From NCBI GenBank assembly GCA_027083665.1, contig JALWNV010000044.1, positions 1-7,688 of the forward strand: DNA of 7,688 nucleotides, written 5' to 3'. The notes below the pieces were generated by a model. The model made no database searches. It was not told where the DNA came from and worked only from the letters and a program-made list of their open reading frames with translations. Shown here piece by piece: positions 5,933 to 7,688 of this stretch. A program made the position numbers and the translations under genes. This DNA is from Helicobacteraceae bacterium. Lineage in GTDB: Bacteria > Campylobacterota > Campylobacteria > Campylobacterales > Sulfurimonadaceae. Each line of letters starts with the position of its first letter. Positions within the stretch are counted from its first letter, which is position 1.

Positions 5933-6561
5933 TGCCCGGCGAGAAAACCGACCGCATCGAAAGCATTTGCCTCTATAAACGGCGTGAATGTTTCCAATTG
6001 TTCCCGGTTATCGTAGCCGCTGAGCACCCCGACGCAACCGATGCCGGCCGCCGCAGCCGAACCCGCATCAAGACGCGTGTCCCCGATCAGCCAGCAGCGT
6101 TCTTTTTGCGCCCGCATCAGCGCCACCGCTCTGTCAACCGGCTCGGGGTGGGGTTTGGGATGGGTGACATCCTCTCTGCCGACGAGCACTTCGAAAGCGT
6201 CCATCACACCGAAATGCTCGAGCAGGATACGGGAATAGCGTCCCGTTTTGGTCGTCACGACACCCAGTTTCGCGAAGGTGGCGGCAAAGGCGATCGCTTC
6301 GCGCGCCTGCGGCAGCAGAACCGTTTTCTCTCTTGAAATCTTCCGGTAATGTTCCTTGTAGGCGGCGACATACCGGTCGATATTCTCTTCTTCGACACCG
6401 AGCTCACGGTACATTCCGTCCAGCGGATGCCCGATCAGCGCCTTGATCGCTTCCTCCGGGGGCACCCTCCCGCCCAGCAGCGTATAGGAGCGGTGAAAAC
6501 TTTCCAGGATCGCCTCGGTCGAATCGATCAATGTTCCGTCGAGGTCGAACAGGATCGTCAC
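5911..6561 (-). CDS. HAD-superfamily (subfamily IA) phosphatase, phosphoglycolate phosphatase-like
   Basis: A 216-residue cytoplasmic hydrolase with all four HAD motifs. Motif I DLDGTLIDS spans residues 6-14 (nucleophile Asp6, acid/base Asp8); motif II is Thr103/104 in VVTTKT; motif III Lys136 is in HPKPHPEP; motif IV GDTRLDAGSAAAAG has Asp161 and Asp165. A helical cap fits between residues 15 and 90, as in the Gph/PGP group, so phosphoglycolate or a related small phosphate ester is a likely substrate, but specificity cannot be read from the motifs. The start must be the GTG at 6561, because motif I begins five residues later and the next Met is at residue 50. It overlaps the kinase stop as GTGA, and with only a weak GGA upstream its translation probably depends on the kinase gene. 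Confidence 0.9.
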   Translation of the reverse strand: MTILFDLDGTLIDSTEAILESFHRSYTLLGGRVPPEEAIKALIGHPLDGMYRELGVEEENIDRYVAAYKEHYRKISREKTVLLPQAREAIAFAATFAKLGVVTTKTGRYSRILLEHFGVMDAFEVLVGREDVTHPKPHPEPVDRAVALMRAQKERCWLIGDTRLDAGSAAAAGIGCVGVLSGYDNREQLETFTPFIEANAFDAVGFLAGQGRNATF

Positions 6562-7688
6562 GCACCGTTCCGTTTGCCGAGGAAATGATCGAATACGGAG
6601 TAGACACGGCCGATATTGAGCGGCTTGGCCATATGGGCGTTCATTCCCGCTTCTTGCATCCGGTCGATCTGATCCTGAAGATTCAGCCCCGTGAAAGCGA
6701 CGATCGGCATATCGTCGTAGAGGCGGTTTTCACGCAGCCTTCGGGTGGTTTCGATCCCGTCGAGCACCGGCATGTTGATATCCATCAGCACCAGATCGAA
6801 CGGCGCCTCCTCTTCGACCACCTCGATCGCTTCGAGACCGTTCTCCGCAAAATAGAGATGGATGCCGCTGTCACCGAGCAAGCCCTTGATGACCCGCTGG
6901 TTGATCGGGTTGTCCTCGACGATCAACAGTTTCGAACCGGCGAATTTCGCGAAATCTTTCTTGCTGACGTTTGCCGCTACCGGAATCTGCGCATCGCTGA
7001 CGAAGCTGTCAAAATTCTGTTCCGCCGCTTCCTGTGCACTTTGGGCAGCCTCCTCCTCCGTCGCCTCGCCGTAGAACACTGTCAGCATCTCGATCACATG
7101 CGCGGGCAGGAACGGAACCGAAAGAAGATAATCCGCGGCATAATTCAGCTGCGCCTCTTTCGCCCCCGTCGTATCGAGAACGCTTTGCAGCGCGATCAGC
7201 CAGGTCCCGTTCGCCTTGAGCGCATGCGCCAGCGGAGTATTGATATAGCGGTGGTCGATGATCACCATCTCCATCCCGTCGAACCGCTCGGACTGCAAAA
7301 TTCCTGCGCCCGCATCGACGATCTCGACTGTCTTGACATACGGTTTTGCATAGGCAGCGAACAGTTCCGCCGTCTCTGTGTGCGGCGAAACGATCCCGAT
7401 ACGCAGCTCGCGGCAAATCTTCGCCGGAATCTTTTTCAGCGCTTTTTTGTGCGTCTGGGGCAGTTTGAAATTGAGCGTGAATGCGACCGTCGTCCCCATC
7501 CCCGGCCTGCTTTCGACCGTCGTTTTGCCGCCCTCGGATTCGACCAGGGCATTGGCCACGAAAAATCCCAGCGGCATCCGCCCGTCGCGTTCGCGCTGCT
7601 GCGGGTCCGTATAAAGCGACCGGACCTCTTTCGCCGTCATACCGCGCCCCTCGTCCCGGACCTCGAACCCGAGTGTACAGTTCACCCC
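6558..7688 (-). CDS. Hybrid sensor histidine kinase/response regulator, C-terminal part (5' end outside window)
   Basis: The open frame enters from the right edge; about 376 residues are visible and the sensor, dimerisation/His region and N-box lie outside. Numbers count from the GTG codon at 7685, which I treat as internal. Residues 5-72 are the end of a HATPase domain: G1 box DEGRGM (11-16), a divergent lid at RMPLGFFVA (36-44) where the usual GLGL reads PLGF, and the terminal PGMGTTVAFTL (61-71). Residues 95-205 look like a receiver that has lost its active site: IVSPH replaces the acidic pair, IALQS lacks the Thr/Ser switch, and SVPF replaces the Lys-Pro. Residues 251-370 are an intact receiver with Glu257-Asp258, phosphoacceptor Asp302 in LMDINMP, Thr332 and Lys354-Pro. 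An Ala/Glu-rich linker (207-224) joins the two. The last codon overlaps the HAD gene. Confidence 0.9.
   Translation of the reverse strand, partial: GVNCTLGFEVRDEGRGMTAKEVRSLYTDPQQRERDGRMPLGFFVANALVESEGGKTTVESRPGMGTTVAFTLNFKLPQTHKKALKKIPAKICRELRIGIVSPHTETAELFAAYAKPYVKTVEIVDAGAGILQSERFDGMEMVIIDHRYINTPLAHALKANGTWLIALQSVLDTTGAKEAQLNYAADYLLSVPFLPAHVIEMLTVFYGEATEEEAAQSAQEAAEQNFDSFVSDAQIPVAANVSKKDFAKFAGSKLLIVEDNPINQRVIKGLLGDSGIHLYFAENGLEAIEVVEEEAPFDLVLMDINMPVLDGIETTRRLRENRLYDDMPIVAFTGLNLQDQIDRMQEAGMNAHMAKPLNIGRVYSVFDHFLGKRNGA

Noticed and set aside
1..7688. CRISPR array, tRNA or rRNA gene, insertion sequence or phage gene
   Set aside because: I saw no regularly spaced repeats, tRNA cloverleaf, transposase or phage-type protein on either strand.

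Overview
The window looks like chromosomal DNA of a Campylobacterota (epsilonproteobacterial) species, probably a free-living, sulfur- or hydrogen-oxidising relative of Sulfurimonas/Sulfurovum rather than a Campylobacter or Helicobacter host-associated species. The grounds are a four-subunit pyruvate:ferredoxin oxidoreductase in the order gamma-delta-alpha-beta (the order known from Helicobacter pylori), extended -10 promoters of the TGnTATAAT type, LuxS, a YeiH-family permease and the general protein character. Base composition looks clearly richer in G+C than in pathogenic Campylobacterota. This placement is inference; no rRNA or other marker gene is present.

Every supportable gene lies on the minus strand, so the window reads from right to left. 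First comes the 3' part of a hybrid sensor kinase gene (6558-7688, cut by the right edge), ending in an ATPase-lid region, a degenerate receiver and an intact receiver. It overlaps by four bases (GTGA) a HAD-superfamily phosphatase gene (5911-6561), whose stop codon is embedded in a strong intrinsic terminator (5898-5932). Next is the compact porC-porD-porA-porB operon (5796 down to 2647). It makes the enzyme that interconverts pyruvate + CoA with acetyl-CoA + CO2 using ferredoxin or flavodoxin, which in an autotroph would fix CO2 from acetyl-CoA. A 206-base gap follows, with several hairpins, a direct repeat and an operator-like dyad. Then come luxS (1925-2440) and a translationally coupled small gene with a NifX-like look (1620-1925). 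A 216-base gap carries the promoter of a YeiH/UPF0324 membrane protein gene (303-1403). The last gene is a secreted protein with a laminin-B-like start (cut by the left edge). Its promoter and ribosome binding site sit inside two competing inverted repeats.

Most of the window is ordinary core metabolism. The parts that deserve a second look are the LuxS/NifX-like pairing, the structured gap between porB and luxS, the kinase with a pseudo-receiver coupled to a phosphatase, and the hairpin-covered start of the secreted protein gene. No clearly new multi-gene system is evident.
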